NCBI RefSeq assembly: GCF_000308875.1
Contig: NZ_BAGL01000044.1
Location: forward strand, 1-64,000
Direction: 5' to 3'
DNA length: 64,000 bases
Origin: Nocardia transvalensis NBRC 15921
Lineage (GTDB): Bacteria > Actinomycetota > Actinomycetes > Mycobacteriales > Mycobacteriaceae
Shown one piece after another: positions 52,401-62,093 of this stretch. A model generated the notes under the pieces. The model worked only from the letters and a program-made list of their open reading frames with translations. It searched no databases and had not been told where the DNA came from. The position numbers and the translations under genes are program-made. Position 1 is the first letter of the stretch, and each line of letters starts with the position of its first letter.

Positions 52401-53147
52401 ATGACCGACGACTCGCGTGCCCGAATCCTGAAGACGTCGCTCGCCCTGTTCGCCGAGCGCGGGTTCCACGCCGTCTCGGTGCGGGAGATCGCCGAGCAGA
52501 TCGGCCTGACCAAAACCGCGGTGCTTTATCACTTTCCGAGCAAGATCGATATCGTCGTCGCGCTGGTCGAGCCGTTGCTGGTCGAGACCGAGGCGCTGCT
52601 GGAATCGATTCGGCCCATAGCGGATCCGGACGCACGGCGCTGGGCCGTGGTGGAGGGACTGCTCGACACCTGGCTGCGGCATACCCGGTTGCTGCGGATG
52701 CACATGCAGGATCAGGCCTTGTCCGCCGACGACGCGACTTATGCGCGACTGCGAGACATCGCCCTGTCGGCGCAGGAACTGATCGCCGGTCCGGGCGCCG
52801 ACCTCGTCGCGCGGGTGCGGGCCGCGCAGGTGTATGCCGCGCTCAGTGATCCGGTGGTGTTCTTCGCGGACCAGCCCGAAGCCGAGGTGCGGACCGCGAT
52901 TCTCGCAGGAGCGCAACGACTCCTGGGCTCACCACTGCGGCGCGGCGGGATTCGCTCCGAGGTAGCGAGGGAGACCCCGCACCGCAGGCCGAGCCGCGGC
53001 CGTCCGGGGGCGATGACCTCGGCAATGGTGGAATCCGCCCGGCGCATGCGCGGCAGCGGCAACTACACCGTCGGCGAGATCGCATCCGAACTGGGCGTAT
53101 CCCGCGCGACGGTCTACCGGTATCTCACTACAGCTGCTGACACCTAG
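52401..53147 (+). CDS. TetR family regulator with a second, resolvase-type C-terminal HTH
   Basis: A 248-residue protein. Residues 5-50 are a TetR HTH (IAEQIGLTKTAVLYHFPSK) and residues 60-185 the usual effector helices. Instead of ending there, residues 196-246 read SRGRPGAMTSAMVESARRM, then YTVGEIASELGVSRATVYRY, which is the C-terminal DNA-binding HTH of Hin/resolvase-type serine recombinases. Two DNA-binding heads in one chain could bridge separate sites. Start ATG 52401, 22 bp after the second operator; the monooxygenase is the probable target. Confidence 0.86.
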   Translation: MTDDSRARILKTSLALFAERGFHAVSVREIAEQIGLTKTAVLYHFPSKIDIVVALVEPLLVETEALLESIRPIADPDARRWAVVEGLLDTWLRHTRLLRMHMQDQALSADDATYARLRDIALSAQELIAGPGADLVARVRAAQVYAALSDPVVFFADQPEAEVRTAILAGAQRLLGSPLRRGGIRSEVARETPHRRPSRGRPGAMTSAMVESARRMRGSGNYTVGEIASELGVSRATVYRYLTTAADT

Positions 53148-53390
53148 TCGCATAATTGCGAGAGACATTTGTGAGACGACGGGCGCGGGCGGGTCCGCGC
53201 CTGGAGGTCATGGCGGCGCTGGACCTACGCGGCATGCTCGCTTTGGCCCACCGCCGGGGCACCCGACCCCGACCACGAATCCGACATCGGACTGATGTCG
53301 AGTGCACGCAGACAGGCGACGACCCAGCCCGTGTCGAGGCCGCGCGGCACGCGGTCAGCGGCCGGCACGCTGTGGATGACGTTCGCTGAC

Positions 53391-54365
53391 TTACCAGATC
53401 AGGGTGGATGACCGCAGCTCGGCCAGCGACATGCCCCGGCGCCGCCGGGCGAGGCTGCGCAGGGTGCTGCCGTTGAGGTAGCCGACTCTCGCCGCGACCG
53501 CGTCCACTGTCAGCGGTGTGGTGCGCAGCAGGTGCGCGGCGCGCTCGAGGCGGATATCGTCGACGAAATCTCGCGGAGACATGCCGAGTTCGGCGTGTGT
53601 AGCGCGTTGGAGGCTTCGTTCTGTGACGCCGAGTTCGTGGGCGGCCTGGGCGATCAGGAACCGCGTGCCGATGTGTTCGCGAACCCATCGCTCGAAGGCC
53701 GCCGTCACCGAGTCCCCGCGGGCGACCACCTCGGGGATCGAGAAGTTCGCCTGAGTCCGCCGGTTGCCCGCCGCCAGGTACCTGCCGACCAACTCGGCGA
53801 GAGCGGGGCTTCGTTCCTGGACCAGTGACAGCGCCAGATCCAGGTGAGACAGCGATGCCCCTGCTGTGGTCACGCGCCCGCCGCGGCACAGCGTCAAGCC
53901 TTCGTCGAGTCCGACCCGGGGATATCGTCGGCGGAAGCTGGGACCCAGCCACCAGCTGGTGGTCGCCGTCGAGCCGTCCAGCACGCCTGCCTCGGCCAGG
54001 AAGAACGTCCCTGTACACGCGGCAGCGAGATGCGCGCCGGACGCGTGCGTATCCCTGATCCGTTCGAGCAGGCAACCGTATTCCGGGGAGGAGACCAGCC
54101 GGATCAACGCCTCCGCGCCGAGAACGTTCACTGCCGGAACTACCACCACACCGAGGTCGCCGCCGAGCTGATCGAGCGGGATCGTAGGCACCGTGTGCCC
54201 GTAACTCGTACGGACGTGTGCCTCGAGCGCGGCGACTTGCACGCGCCATGGTCCGGGCGGCTCCTCGAATTCATTGCGTAGGGCGTTCGCCATTCCGAAC
54301 GTCTCGAGCAGTGCGGTGAAGCCGAAATCGGCCACGCCGTCCATCACGACGATGGTCACGTCCAT
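53391..54365 (-). CDS. GlxA-type AraC family regulator (DJ-1/PfpI + AraC HTH)
   Basis: A 324-residue regulator. Residues 1-180 form a DJ-1/PfpI-like domain (VTIVVMDGVADFGFTALLET; AACTGTFFLAEAG with Cys at the elbow) and residues 220-320 two AraC HTHs (FLIAQAAHELGVTERSLQRA; TVDAVAARVGYLNGSTL). Such proteins sense small metabolites. Divergent from a VOC-family gene, its likely target. ATG at 54365. Confidence 0.87.
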   Translation of the reverse strand: MDVTIVVMDGVADFGFTALLETFGMANALRNEFEEPPGPWRVQVAALEAHVRTSYGHTVPTIPLDQLGGDLGVVVVPAVNVLGAEALIRLVSSPEYGCLLERIRDTHASGAHLAAACTGTFFLAEAGVLDGSTATTSWWLGPSFRRRYPRVGLDEGLTLCRGGRVTTAGASLSHLDLALSLVQERSPALAELVGRYLAAGNRRTQANFSIPEVVARGDSVTAAFERWVREHIGTRFLIAQAAHELGVTERSLQRATHAELGMSPRDFVDDIRLERAAHLLRTTPLTVDAVAARVGYLNGSTLRSLARRRRGMSLAELRSSTLIW

Positions 54366-54512
54366 GTCGGAGATAGTACGGAACGTGTCGCGTCCGACAC
54401 TGCTGATCGGCGAAGCGCGACCATAGAGTTGTCGATGTGATGCGACCTACTCCGGCGGGGGTGGTCGGAGCACTCGTCCAGCAGTCGTCCCTTCCGCCCT
54501 TCCGGAGTCGAT

Positions 54513-54944
54513 ATGCCGATCCTCGCAACCACCGGTACACACCACGTGCGCCTGACCGTGACCGACATCGAACGGTCCCGGGCCTTCTATCAGGATGTAC
54601 TGGGATTCGAGGTTGTCGCCGAATCACCGGGCAGCCCAGCCGATCCCGTTGTCCGCACCGACCCCTACCGGTTGTACGGGGGGTGCGTGTTCCAAGCCAA
54701 CGGGATGCTCCTGGGTCTACGGCCGGTCGCACCGGCCACCGACCGATTCGACTCCGAACGCGTCGGGCTCGACCATCTCAGCTTCTCCGTCCCCTCGAAG
54801 GACGAATTGTTCCGCGCCGCCGCCCGGCTCGACGACGCGGGCATCCACCATGGTGAGGTCACCGACATGGACCAATTCGGCATCGCGATCCTGTCCTTCA
54901 CCGATCCCGACGGAATCCACCTCGAACTCACCTCCCCGCTGTGA
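54513..54944 (+). CDS. VOC/glyoxalase family protein
   Basis: A 143-residue vicinal-oxygen-chelate protein with two beta-alpha-beta-beta-beta units: HHVRLTVTDIERSRAFYQDVLG with metal His, and GLDHLSFSVPSKDELFRA with FTDPDGIHLEL carrying the second His and Glu. Could be a dioxygenase, glyoxalase or resistance protein. ATG at 54513 with ggag upstream. Divergent from the GlxA-type regulator. Confidence 0.86.
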   Translation: MPILATTGTHHVRLTVTDIERSRAFYQDVLGFEVVAESPGSPADPVVRTDPYRLYGGCVFQANGMLLGLRPVAPATDRFDSERVGLDHLSFSVPSKDELFRAAARLDDAGIHHGEVTDMDQFGIAILSFTDPDGIHLELTSPL

Positions 54945-54996
54945 CACCCGGGACACGAAACCCGTTGTGACAGCTTCGGATACGGAATAGGCAATC

Positions 54997-55551
54997 ATGT
55001 TCTCCTGGCGCTCCGGCAACGGTACGGCCATGGCCGCGGAGCTGCCGAGCGCTAGCGAGCTGCTCTGCGCGATGCACGGCCAGCACGTCTGCGGGGCGCT
55101 GTGCCACCTGGCACACGAACTCGCCGACGTGCATCGCCGGATGCGTGCTGGCCTGCGGCCGGACCTCGCACACCACCGCGCAACTCTGATCGTGAGCATC
55201 GACGACTGGGCGGCCAGTCATCTACCGGCGCCTGCGTGCGGTGCCCGTGTGCATACCGAAACGCTCGGACAGACCATCGACCACATCGCATCGGCCGCTG
55301 CGCGGGCGTTCCACATACTGATGACCGACGACCCCGCCGGAACACTCATGCACGCCGAATGGACACACCTCGCGGAACTCGAGATCGCCTACAGTGACCT
55401 CGCCCGCGACATCGAAAGCGGCCGCCGATGTCTACCCCCGGCCACGACGCGAGATGGAGCACAGGTCATGAGGAGAGCACGCACCAGCGGCAACGCCGCC
55501 CGTCAAGCGCGCGCTTCCACCGAGTACTCGGACAAACCAGTCTGCCGATAA
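54997..55551 (+). CDS. DUF4254 domain protein
   Basis: A 184-residue protein. The central part (about residues 55-150) fits the DUF4254 pattern: HRATLIVSIDDWAASHLP, VHTETLGQTIDHIASAAARAF and LAELEIAYSDLARDIESGRR. Function unknown; the family is common in Nocardia and Streptomyces. The last 35 residues are basic and less ordered, and could result from a frameshift past the conserved end. ATG at 54997. Confidence 0.68.
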   Translation: MFSWRSGNGTAMAAELPSASELLCAMHGQHVCGALCHLAHELADVHRRMRAGLRPDLAHHRATLIVSIDDWAASHLPAPACGARVHTETLGQTIDHIASAAARAFHILMTDDPAGTLMHAEWTHLAELEIAYSDLARDIESGRRCLPPATTRDGAQVMRRARTSGNAARQARASTEYSDKPVCR

Positions 55552-56457
55552 ATGACGAAATTGTTCATCCAGTTCGTGGCGCGCAGGTGCCCGCTACGCC
55601 TGCGAAGCGCTCGGCGCGCCCGGGTTCGAGGGCGTCGTCTGTGCGACCCGACTACGCGGATGGGCCTGGCGCGTCTCTGCTGATACCCGGTGTTGCGATG
55701 GTTGCACCCATCGAACTCGTCACGCTGCTGTTGTCCAGCGGAGGCAGGTGGATAACTGCCGCTGTTCATAGGCGAGTCCTCTCACGCGTGTCGGATGGTG
55801 GAACGCGAGGACGATCTGCGCCGGGCTTGATGCTCGGTCGCTATCGAGTCCACGGTGGAGAGCGTGAGCGCGTTGTTGGTGTGGTGGGGACGCGCGAGGG
55901 AGATCAAGGCGATGGTGGCTTGGGTCATGGTTCCTTCGACGATCAGTGGCCAGATCCAGGCTTGGTGGTAGACGTCGGTCACGGTGCCTGAACCTGGGGC
56001 GTGGCCGGCGTACTCGCGGGCAACCGCCCGTTGCGGTTGATCATGGCTTTCCCTCCGGCACCGGGAGTCAGCAGCGCGATGCGTCACCGATCCGCCACTC
56101 CAACCGGTCCCCGGGACGGAACCCCTGAGACTCCAGCAATGCACGATCCATCACACAGCCGTGAGAATCGACCGGCCGCAGCGAATAGCGAGCCGATGCC
56201 GGCCGCTGAAACGCCAACGGCGGCAACGGCAGGCGCGGTCGCGACTCGCCCGGTCCTGGCTTTCCAGGCCGATCCGGAGATCCGCCGGCGCCCCCGTGGA
56301 TCACGGGAGACAGCGGCGGCGCGGCGGCGACCGGCACCACTCCCGGCGTAGTAGCGCCGTTGGTACGTCGTAGTTCCGTCGAAACAGAGTGAAGTTCGCC
56401 CCGAGGGCCGGTCAGTACGTGTGTTCGAATGGGGACTCGGGTAGCGTTGTCGGCACC
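55552..56457. other. Debris region at the right edge of the accessory block
   Basis: No intact gene. Two minus-strand fragments stand out: AVAREYAGHAPGSGTVTDVYHQ (about 55955-56040), which resembles the His...Tyr end of a tyrosine recombinase, and YSLRPVDSHGCVMDRALLES followed by GFRPGDRLEW (about 56085-56210), which resembles AbrB-like proteins common beside actinobacterial integrases. Both readings are tentative. Confidence 0.3.
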
Positions 56458-56766
56458 ATGACTAGCCCCATGTCTCGTCCGCAGGAAACCGGGTCCGACG
56501 GGCCCCGGCCGGGGGCGCCGCTGCCCGGTCAGCATCTCGCGGGGGCGAATACCGCCGAGTTCGCCGATCCGGAGCGGGTGCGCACGGAGATCGATGCCCT
56601 GCTGGCGGAACTGGCTGCGGGAGGGCGCGGTTCGGCCGGGGAGGGTCTCGCGGCCAGCCTGCCGACCTCGGCGAGCGCGGGCACCGATATCACGCGGCGC
56701 GCCCGCATCCTGGAACAGGCGCACGAAGTGCTGGTCCAGGCCCTGGCGACGGTGGACAAGATCTGA
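56458..56766 (+). CDS. Small conserved protein upstream of tlyA (Rv1693 type)
   Basis: A 102-residue protein: a Pro/Gly-rich start and a helical C-terminal half (DPERVRTEIDALLAELAAG; TRRARILEQAHEVLVQALATVD). Same position and size class as Rv1693 of M. tuberculosis. Function unknown. ATG at 56458; another ATG at 56470. Its stop is one base from the tlyA start, so cotranscription is expected. Confidence 0.8.
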   Translation: MTSPMSRPQETGSDGPRPGAPLPGQHLAGANTAEFADPERVRTEIDALLAELAAGGRGSAGEGLAASLPTSASAGTDITRRARILEQAHEVLVQALATVDKI

Positions 56767-56767
56767 G

Positions 56768-57598
56768 TTGGCCAGGCGCGCGCGGGTGGACGCCGAACTG
56801 GTTCGCCGCGGATTGGCGCGGTCGCGGGAGCACGCGGTCGAGCTGATCGGCGCGGGCCGCGTCCTCATCAACGGTGCGGTCGCGTCGAAACCGGCGACGG
56901 CCGTGGAAACCGGCACCCCGCTGCTGGTGCGCGAGGAGCCCGACGAGGTCCAGTGGGCCTCGCGCGGCGCGCACAAGCTGCTGGGCGCGCTGGAGTCGTT
57001 CGAGCTGTCGGTCGACGGGGCTCGCTGCCTGGACGCCGGCGCGTCGACCGGCGGATTCACCGACGTCCTGCTCGCGCGGGGCGCGCGGGAGGTGGTGGCC
57101 GTCGACGTCGGCTACGGCCAGCTGGTGTGGCGGCTGCGCACCGACGACCGGGTGCGCGTGCACGATCGCACCAACGTGCGGGCATTGACGCCGGAGGCGA
57201 TCGGCGGGACCGTCGATCTTGTGGTCGCCGATCTGTCGTTCATCTCGCTCGGCCTGGTCCTGCCCGCGCTGGCCGAGTGCGCCGCGCCGGGCGCCGACTT
57301 GCTGCCCATGGTCAAACCGCAGTTCGAGGTCGGCAAACAGCGGGTAGGCTCCGGCGGCGTGGTGCGGGATCCGGAATTGCGGGCGGAGGCGGTGCGCGAG
57401 GTCGCCGCCACGGCCGCCGGCCTGGGCCTGCGCACCCGGGGCGTGACGGCGAGCCCGCTGCCCGGTCCGTCCGGGAATGTCGAGTACTTCCTGTGGTTGC
57501 GCAAGGAGTCCGTGCAGCCGGAGGTTGATGTCGCGACCGAGCCGGAGACGGATGTCGCGTCGCTCGTGCGGCGGGCGGTCGAGGAGGGACCACAGTGA
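56768..57598 (+). CDS. tlyA: 16S/23S rRNA 2'-O-methyltransferase TlyA
   Basis: A 276-residue protein that methylates C1409 of 16S and C1920 of 23S rRNA; loss gives capreomycin resistance in mycobacteria. N-terminal S4 domain ([20 protein letters not shown], about residues 2-60) and an FtsJ-like SAM domain: [54 protein letters not shown] start at 56768, matching the M. tuberculosis N terminus. Stop overlaps nadK by four bases. Confidence 0.97.
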   Translation: MARRARVDAELVRRGLARSREHAVELIGAGRVLINGAVASKPATAVETGTPLLVREEPDEVQWASRGAHKLLGALESFELSVDGARCLDAGASTGGFTDVLLARGAREVVAVDVGYGQLVWRLRTDDRVRVHDRTNVRALTPEAIGGTVDLVVADLSFISLGLVLPALAECAAPGADLLPMVKPQFEVGKQRVGSGGVVRDPELRAEAVREVAATAAGLGLRTRGVTASPLPGPSGNVEYFLWLRKESVQPEVDVATEPETDVASLVRRAVEEGPQ

Positions 57599-58560
57599 AA
57601 CGGGAGATCCTGCTCGTCGCCCATCCCGGCCGGCCGGAACTGACCGATACCGCCCACCGGGTGGCGAAGATCTTCGCGGACGCGGGAATCGGCCTGCGTC
57701 TGCTGGAGGACGAGGCCTACAGCACCAGGCTCGACTGCGACGAGACCGGCGAACCGGACGGAGATCCGGTGCAGGTCGTCACCCACGGCCCCGAGGCGGC
57801 CGTCGGCTGCGAGATGGTGCTGGCGCTCGGCGGCGACGGCACCTTCCTGCGCGCCGCCGAGATGGCCCGCCCCGCCCGGGTGCCGGTGCTGGGAATCAAC
57901 CTGGGCCGCATCGGATTTCTCACCGAGGCCGAGGCCGAGCACCTGGACGACGCGCTCGCCCAGGTCGTGCACGGCGACTACCGCATCGAACAGCGGATGA
58001 CGATAGATGTCAGTGTGCGGGTCGATGATGTGGTGGTGGAACGCGGATGGGCTCTCAACGAGGCCAGCATCGAGAACGCCGCCCGGATGGGCGTGCTGGA
58101 GGTGGTGCTGGAGGTCGACGGCCGCCCCGTCTCTCAATTCGGCTGCGACGGGGTGCTGATCGCGACCCCGACCGGATCCACCGCGTACGCGTTCTCCGCG
58201 GGCGGCCCGGTGGTGTGGCCGGAGCTCGAGGCGCTGCTGGTGATCCCGAGCAACGCCCACGCCTTGTTCGCGCGCCCCCTGGTGACCAGCCCGGATTCGC
58301 GCATCGCGGTGGAAACCGTTGCGACGGGCCACGATGCGATAATTTTCCTGGACGGCCGCCGCACCGTGGCCCTGCCCAAGGGCGCGCGGTTCGAGGCGGT
58401 GCGCGGGACCGAACCGGTGCGCTGGGTGCGGCTGGATTCCGCACCCTTCGCCGACCGGATGGTGCGCAAGTTCCAACTGCCCGTGACAGGCTGGCGAGGC
58501 CGATCGTCCGAGCGATCGGGCGCGGAGGAGAGCACGAGTGCTGACAGAGATCAGGATTGA
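57595..58560 (+). CDS. nadK: NAD kinase
   Basis: A 321-residue ATP- or polyphosphate-dependent NAD kinase making NADP. Motifs: [11 protein letters not shown] near residue 85, [12 protein letters not shown], the NEAS segment and the [13 protein letters not shown] substrate loop. GTG start overlaps the tlyA stop (gtga); the 3' end overlaps recN by 23 bases. Same order as Rv1694-Rv1695. Confidence 0.97.
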   Translation: MKREILLVAHPGRPELTDTAHRVAKIFADAGIGLRLLEDEAYSTRLDCDETGEPDGDPVQVVTHGPEAAVGCEMVLALGGDGTFLRAAEMARPARVPVLGINLGRIGFLTEAEAEHLDDALAQVVHGDYRIEQRMTIDVSVRVDDVVVERGWALNEASIENAARMGVLEVVLEVDGRPVSQFGCDGVLIATPTGSTAYAFSAGGPVVWPELEALLVIPSNAHALFARPLVTSPDSRIAVETVATGHDAIIFLDGRRTVALPKGARFEAVRGTEPVRWVRLDSAPFADRMVRKFQLPVTGWRGRSSERSGAEESTSADRDQD

Positions 58561-60316
58561 CGGCCTGGGCGTCATATCCACCGCGACAGCGCAATTCCAC
58601 GCGGGGCTGACATGTCTGACCGGTGAGACCGGCGCCGGCAAGACCATGGTGGTGACGAGTCTGCACCTGCTCGGCGGCGCGCGCGCCGATGCCGGGCGGG
58701 TGCGTCAGGGCGCGTCGCGGGCCGTGGTGGAGGGCCGGTTCACCGTCGACGAGGTGCACGACAGCGCCCGCGACGAGGTCGAGAAGGTGCTGGAATCGGC
58801 GGGGGCGCAACGCGACGACGACGGCAGCGTCATCGCCGTGCGGACCGTCGGCAGTGACGGGCGCTCGCGGGCGCACCTGGGCGGGCGCGGCGTCCCGGCG
58901 GCGGTGCTGGGCGATTTCACCGCGCCGCTGCTGACCGTGCACGGCCAGAACGACCAGCTGCGGCTGCAGCGTCCCGAACAGCAGCTGCGGGCGCTCGACC
59001 AGTTCGCGGGACCCTCGATGGACGGGCTGCTGCGCAAGTACCAGCTGGCCCGCCGCACCTGGTTGCAGGCGCGTGACGAACTGCGCGAGCGCACCGCCCG
59101 CAGCCGCGAACTGGCCCTGGAGGCCGATCGGTTGAAGTACTCGCTCGACGAGATCGACGCTATCGCACCGGAACCCGGCGAGGACGAGCGCATCGTGGCC
59201 GATGTGCGGCGGCTGTCGGATCTGGATTCGCTGCGCGAGACCGCGACCGCGGCGCACGAGGCGCTGGCCGGTCCGGAGGATTCCGCGGGGAACGGGTCCG
59301 GCGTGATGGATCTGCTGGGCGCCGCGCGGGCCCGCCTGGACTCGGCGGAGGACCGCGCCCTGGCGGACCTCGCGCCGCGGCTGGGCGAGGCGATCTCGGT
59401 CGTGGTCGACGTGACCACGGAGCTGAGCACCTATCTGTCGGATCTGCCCTCGGATCCGGGCGCGCTGGATTCGCTGCTGAACCGGCAGGCCGAATTGAAG
59501 ACGCTGACCCGGAAATACGCGCCCGACATCGATGGCGTCATCGCGTGGGCCGACGACGCGCGCGGCCGGCTGGACTCGCTCGACGTCTCCGACGAGGCCC
59601 TCGCGGCGCTGGCGAAAGAGGTCGAGACGGCCGCCGAGGGGGTGCGCGAGACGGCGAAGAAGCTGACCGCCGCCCGGACCAAGGCCGCCAAGAAGCTGGC
59701 GTCCGCGGTGAGCGCCGAACTGTCCGGCCTGGCGATGGGTCGCGCGAAACTGGAGGTCGTGGTGCGCCCGCTCGCGGCCGCCGCGCAGGATTCGGCCCCG
59801 ATCACGGTGGACGGCAAGGATTTACACGCCGGGTCCGCGGGCGTGGACGAGGTGGAGTTCCGGCTGTCGGCGCATTCGGGGGCGCAGTCGCTGCCGCTGA
59901 GCAAGAGTGCCTCCGGCGGTGAGCTGTCGCGCGTCATGCTGGCGCTCGAGGTGGTGCTGGCCAGTTCCGAACACGGCAGCACCATGGTCTTCGACGAGGT
60001 CGACGCCGGGGTCGGCGGCCGGGCCGCGGTCGAGATCGGCCGCCGCCTCGCCCGCCTGGCCCGCACCCACCAGGTCATCGTGGTGACCCACCTCCCGCAG
60101 GTCGCCGCCTTCGCCGACACCCACCTGGTCGTCGACAAGGTGGACGACGGCAAGGGCGTCAACAGCGGCGTCCACGCCCTCACCACCGACGAACGAGTCA
60201 AGGAACTCGCCCGCATGCTCGCCGGCCTCGACGACACCGAAACCGGCCGAGCCCACGCCGAGGAACTCCTGGAAACAGCCCGCGCCGAGAAGGACACGAC
60301 CCCGGCAGCGGGCTGA
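58538..60316 (+). CDS. recN: DNA repair ATPase RecN
   Basis: A 592-residue SMC-like ATPase for double-strand-break repair. Walker A GETGAGKT at residues 29-36, the [14 protein letters not shown] segment, a coiled-coil middle, the [12 protein letters not shown] signature, Walker [15 protein letters not shown] and the [12 protein letters not shown] switch. GTG start inside nadK. It is convergent with an SRPBCC gene six bases away. Confidence 0.97.
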   Translation: MLTEIRIDGLGVISTATAQFHAGLTCLTGETGAGKTMVVTSLHLLGGARADAGRVRQGASRAVVEGRFTVDEVHDSARDEVEKVLESAGAQRDDDGSVIAVRTVGSDGRSRAHLGGRGVPAAVLGDFTAPLLTVHGQNDQLRLQRPEQQLRALDQFAGPSMDGLLRKYQLARRTWLQARDELRERTARSRELALEADRLKYSLDEIDAIAPEPGEDERIVADVRRLSDLDSLRETATAAHEALAGPEDSAGNGSGVMDLLGAARARLDSAEDRALADLAPRLGEAISVVVDVTTELSTYLSDLPSDPGALDSLLNRQAELKTLTRKYAPDIDGVIAWADDARGRLDSLDVSDEALAALAKEVETAAEGVRETAKKLTAARTKAAKKLASAVSAELSGLAMGRAKLEVVVRPLAAAAQDSAPITVDGKDLHAGSAGVDEVEFRLSAHSGAQSLPLSKSASGGELSRVMLALEVVLASSEHGSTMVFDEVDAGVGGRAAVEIGRRLARLARTHQVIVVTHLPQVAAFADTHLVVDKVDDGKGVNSGVHALTTDERVKELARMLAGLDDTETGRAHAEELLETARAEKDTTPAAG

Positions 60317-60322
60317 GTTTCC

Positions 60323-60745
60323 CTACTTGGCGGCGGCCTTCTTGGCGGCGCTGAGGAAGGGGCTGATGAGGCTCTTCAGGAAGAGTTCGGTGAGTTTGGC
60401 GGGGACGGGGACCTTCGGGTCGGAGTCCATGCGGTAGGTGACCAGGGTGCCGCCGGGGGCGTCGGCGAAGGTGATGGTGCCGACGTGGCTGCGGACGGGG
60501 GCGCCGGCGACGATCTTGTATTCGATGCGCTCGTCGGGGACCAGTTCGGTGGTCTCCTCGGTGACGCCGACTCCGGCGATGCCGACGTGGTAGCGGGCGC
60601 CGACACCGGCCGCGTCGGGGGAGCCGGGCTGCTTGAGCGTGAACTTGACCGGCAGGTAGCCGTTGAGGCTGTCGCGCTCGGCGAACATCTTGTAGACATC
60701 CGCGCGCGGTGCGGGGACGACGGTCTCGATGGTGGTGCTGGCCAT
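60323..60745 (-). CDS. SRPBCC family protein (polyketide cyclase/lipid-transfer fold)
   Basis: A 140-residue protein with the SRPBCC fold: TIETVVPAPRADVYKMFAERD, ELVPDERIEYKIV and a long C-terminal amphipathic helix ending in Lys/Ala. Such proteins bind hydrophobic ligands. It is inserted on the opposite strand between recN and steA, where M. tuberculosis has no such gene (from memory). ATG with gagagac upstream. Confidence 0.83.
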   Translation of the reverse strand: MASTTIETVVPAPRADVYKMFAERDSLNGYLPVKFTLKQPGSPDAAGVGARYHVGIAGVGVTEETTELVPDERIEYKIVAGAPVRSHVGTITFADAPGGTLVTYRMDSDPKVPVPAKLTELFLKSLISPFLSAAKKAAAK

Positions 60746-60868
60746 GCCTTGTCTCTCCTTCGAAGGGTGGGGCTCAGCATATTCGCCCGCATCACAGTGA
60801 CGAATCCGGTGGCGGAAATCGGCGCGCCTCCACCATGGGTTGAGAGTTCGGCCCCATCATCGGAAGTC

Positions 60869-62083
60869 ATGAAGATGCTGGCGCTGCTGTCGAGAAGCAC
60901 CGAAACGCTACCCGGTGTATCCGGGATAGCTCGGGTCGACCGCAACACCCGGCGTCTGCTCAAACGAGTCGGACCGGGCGACGTCGTGGTGCTGGACGAG
61001 ATGGATCTGGATCGGCTCACCGCCGACCGGCTCGTCGAGGCGGGAGTGTCGGCGGTGGTGAACGCCTCGCCGTCGATTTCCGGACGGTATCCGAACCTGG
61101 GCCCGGAAGTGCTGGTGGCCAACGGAATTCTGCTGCTGGACGCCGTGTCGACCGATATCTTCACCAAGATCAAGGACGGCGTCAAGGTCCGGGTCGACGA
61201 GGGCGTTGTCTATGCCGACCGGATGACCAAGAAGGTCCCGGAGGCGCTGGTGGAGGGCCTCGAACTCACCGACGCGGCGATCGCCGAGCGGATGATCTCG
61301 GCCCGCAACGGCCTGGCCGACCATCTGGAGGCGTTCGCGGGCAATACGATCGAGTTCATCCGCTCCGAGAGCGCCCTGCTGATCGATGGCCTGGGCGTCC
61401 CGGAACTGCAACTGTCGATGAGCAAGCGGCATGTGGTCGTGGTCGCCGACGGTCCCGATCATCGCGACGACCTCAAATCGCTCAAGCCGTTCATCAAGGA
61501 GTACGCGCCGATCCTGGTCGGCGTGGGTCGCGGGGCCGATACGCTGACGCGCTGCGGATACCGGCCCGATCTGATCGTCGGCGATCCGGAGGAGATCACC
61601 GCGACCACTCTGAAGTCCGGGGCCGAGGTCATCCTGCCTGCCGATACCGATGGGCATGCCAAGGGTCTCGAGCGCATCCAGGATCTCGGTATCGGCGCCA
61701 CCACCTTCCCGTCGTCCGGGTCGGCGACGGATCTGGCGCTGCTGCTGGCCGACCATCACAACGCCTCGCTGATCGTGACCTGCGGTGCGGCGGCCTCGCT
61801 GGACGACTTCTTCGATCGCAGCCGACGCGAATCGAATCCGGCGACGTTCCTGACCCGGCTCAAGACCGGATCGAAGCTGATGGACGCCAAGGCCGTCGCG
61901 ACCCTGTACCGGCACCGCACGTCGGGCTGGGCGGCCGCGCTGGTGGTGCTGGCCGCGCTCGTGGCGCTGATCGTGGCGCTGCTGGCCTCGCAGCACGCGG
62001 GCGGCGAGGTGTTCGACTGGGTGCGCGACACCTGGCAGCACGGCGAGGCCTGGGCACGGGACTTAATGGCGAGAAAACGATAG
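60869..62083 (+). CDS. steA: SteA, cell-separation protein (Rv1697 type)
   Basis: A 404-residue protein. The N-terminal two-thirds resemble thiamine pyrophosphokinase-like folds (VGVGRGADTLTRCGYRPDLIVGDPE); a membrane helix lies near the C terminus (AALVVLAALVALIVALLAS) with a short outside tail. In Corynebacterium, SteA and the adjacent SteB act in the RipC-FtsEX cell-separation pathway. ATG at 60869 with cggaag upstream. Ten bases before the mctB/steB gene. Confidence 0.93.
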   Translation: MKMLALLSRSTETLPGVSGIARVDRNTRRLLKRVGPGDVVVLDEMDLDRLTADRLVEAGVSAVVNASPSISGRYPNLGPEVLVANGILLLDAVSTDIFTKIKDGVKVRVDEGVVYADRMTKKVPEALVEGLELTDAAIAERMISARNGLADHLEAFAGNTIEFIRSESALLIDGLGVPELQLSMSKRHVVVVADGPDHRDDLKSLKPFIKEYAPILVGVGRGADTLTRCGYRPDLIVGDPEEITATTLKSGAEVILPADTDGHAKGLERIQDLGIGATTFPSSGSATDLALLLADHHNASLIVTCGAAASLDDFFDRSRRESNPATFLTRLKTGSKLMDAKAVATLYRHRTSGWAAALVVLAALVALIVALLASQHAGGEVFDWVRDTWQHGEAWARDLMARKR

Positions 62084-62093
62084 AGGGGGACAC

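Noticed and set aside
53148..53390. A 77-codon plus-strand frame between the TetR fusion and the GlxA-type regulator
   Set aside because: Arg-rich, no ribosome site or recognisable domain.
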